Below are positions 63,505 through 64,000 of a DNA stretch of 64,000 nucleotides, one piece after another. The DNA comes from Fratercula arctica. Lineage: Eukaryota > Chordata > Aves > Charadriiformes > Alcidae. The stretch covers positions 59,716,096 through 59,780,095 of the forward strand of contig CANTUZ010000003.1 of assembly GCA_947846985.1 (NCBI GenBank), in the 5' to 3' direction. The notes beneath the pieces are model-generated. The model worked only from the letters and a program-made list of their open reading frames with translations. It had not been told where the DNA came from and made no database searches. Position 1 is the first letter of the stretch. Each line of letters starts with the position of its first letter. A program made the translations under genes and the position numbers.

Positions 63505-63525
63505 ACCTTGGCAATATGCCAAGGT
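63505..63525. promoter_or_regulatory. Perfect NFI-type palindrome TTGGC(N5)GCCAA
   Basis: TTGGC (63508-63512) and GCCAA (63518-63522) are separated by exactly five bases, the full dimeric consensus for nuclear factor I proteins. The palindrome extends to 9-base arms (ACCTTGGCA and TGCCAAGGT) with a 3-base centre. The motif is certain; binding is inferred. It lies over 43 kb downstream of the NMBR stop with no gene nearby in the window. Confidence 0.5.
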
Positions 63526-64000
63526 CCCATCGTGCTGAGAAAGAGAGAAGTGGAGATGTAGGAATGGTCACTGCTCTACTCGAGCTTCCAGACTGAACTA
63601 CAGTTCAATCTAGATGTGCTGAATAGGAGAAAGGTAACAAATGCAAACATCTATCAGTATTATTTAAAAAAACCCATAAAGCTGTATTGTTATTCCCTTG
63701 AAACTTGAAAAAAGCACCACAGGCTGTATAATGTTCCATATGGAAGTTCATGGGAAGGATACCATTTTTTTTCCGGGTTTCCATAGTATCTTCAGCACAT
63801 CAGAACTCCAAAATGTAAATTTAGCTGTAAAGTCAGTTTCCATCATGGATCCGATAGTGCACTCTTTCTGTCTATCTTTCTCATTTAAAATGTAATTCAA
63901 TGAAATTATTTCAATATCAAAGGGAAGAAATTGAAAAAACCCTGAAATAATCTATTATACCTTCATAAAAGTATCGTATGATTTTGAATTAAATGGTTCA

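Larger units (their letters stand above)
53338..64000. other. Intergenic, AT-rich, no gene recognised
   Basis: The right end of the window contains short frames only. The T-rich plus strand at 54.17-54.58 kb gives two hydrophobic overlapping frames that look like compositional by-products. Separately noted are a 16-base tandem duplication (57.5 kb), an ORF pair (60.0-60.3 kb), an LTR-like fragment (61.1 kb) and an NFI-type palindrome (63.5 kb). No exon, RNA gene or CR1 copy was recognised. Confidence 0.55.

Noticed and set aside
1..64000. CRISPR arrays, operons, tRNA or rRNA genes, intact proviruses
   Set aside because: No regularly spaced repeats with unique spacers, no cloverleaf or rRNA signature and no gag-pol-like long frames were seen; the sequence is vertebrate nuclear DNA.

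Overview
The window is vertebrate nuclear DNA, most likely from a bird. Three things point there: 3' ends of the avian LINE CR1 with (ATTCTGTG)n-type tails at about 15.6 kb and 17.6-17.9 kb; two short pieces resembling the start of avian ERVL-type LTRs; and one three-exon gene whose protein is a clear neuromedin B receptor. The species cannot be fixed from the sequence.

Layout. Positions 1-1,560 are AT-rich 5' flank with no gene. A CpG island of about 0.7 kb (about 1,560-2,245) carries a TATA-box promoter (1,880) and the 5' UTR, which contains one 24-codon upstream ORF. NMBR then runs left to right: exon 1 (coding from 2,395 to 2,810), intron 1 (14.0 kb), exon 2 (16,818-17,166), intron 2 (2.66 kb) and exon 3 (19,828-20,229, stop codon included). 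The spliced product is 388 residues with seven membrane segments, and both introns fall at the positions typical of bombesin-receptor genes. The 3' UTR probably ends at one of two polyadenylation signals, at 21,298 or 21,735. Intron 1 holds a perfect 25-copy TCTCC pentamer repeat, an AT-rich inverted repeat, a 27-base poly-A, a degenerate LINE-type coding remnant on the minus strand and a CR1 tail. Intron 2 holds a 3'-terminal CR1 copy.

From about 21.8 kb to the right end (over 42 kb) I see no gene on either strand. This stretch is AT-rich intergenic DNA with short tandem duplications, microsatellites, a few compact hairpins, one perfect NFI-type palindrome and a few ORF-bearing islands I could not identify. 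In mammals, as I recall, NMBR is bordered on its 3' side by a large gene-poor interval, which fits.

Function. The one supported gene encodes a rhodopsin-class, Gq-coupled receptor for neuromedin B. No operon, CRISPR array, RNA gene or intact mobile element was found, and I found no clear evidence of an undescribed multi-gene system. The best leads are regulatory (uORF, NFI palindrome, hairpins around homeodomain cores) and paleogenomic (the degenerate LINE remnant, the LTR-like pair and two unexplained ORF islands).
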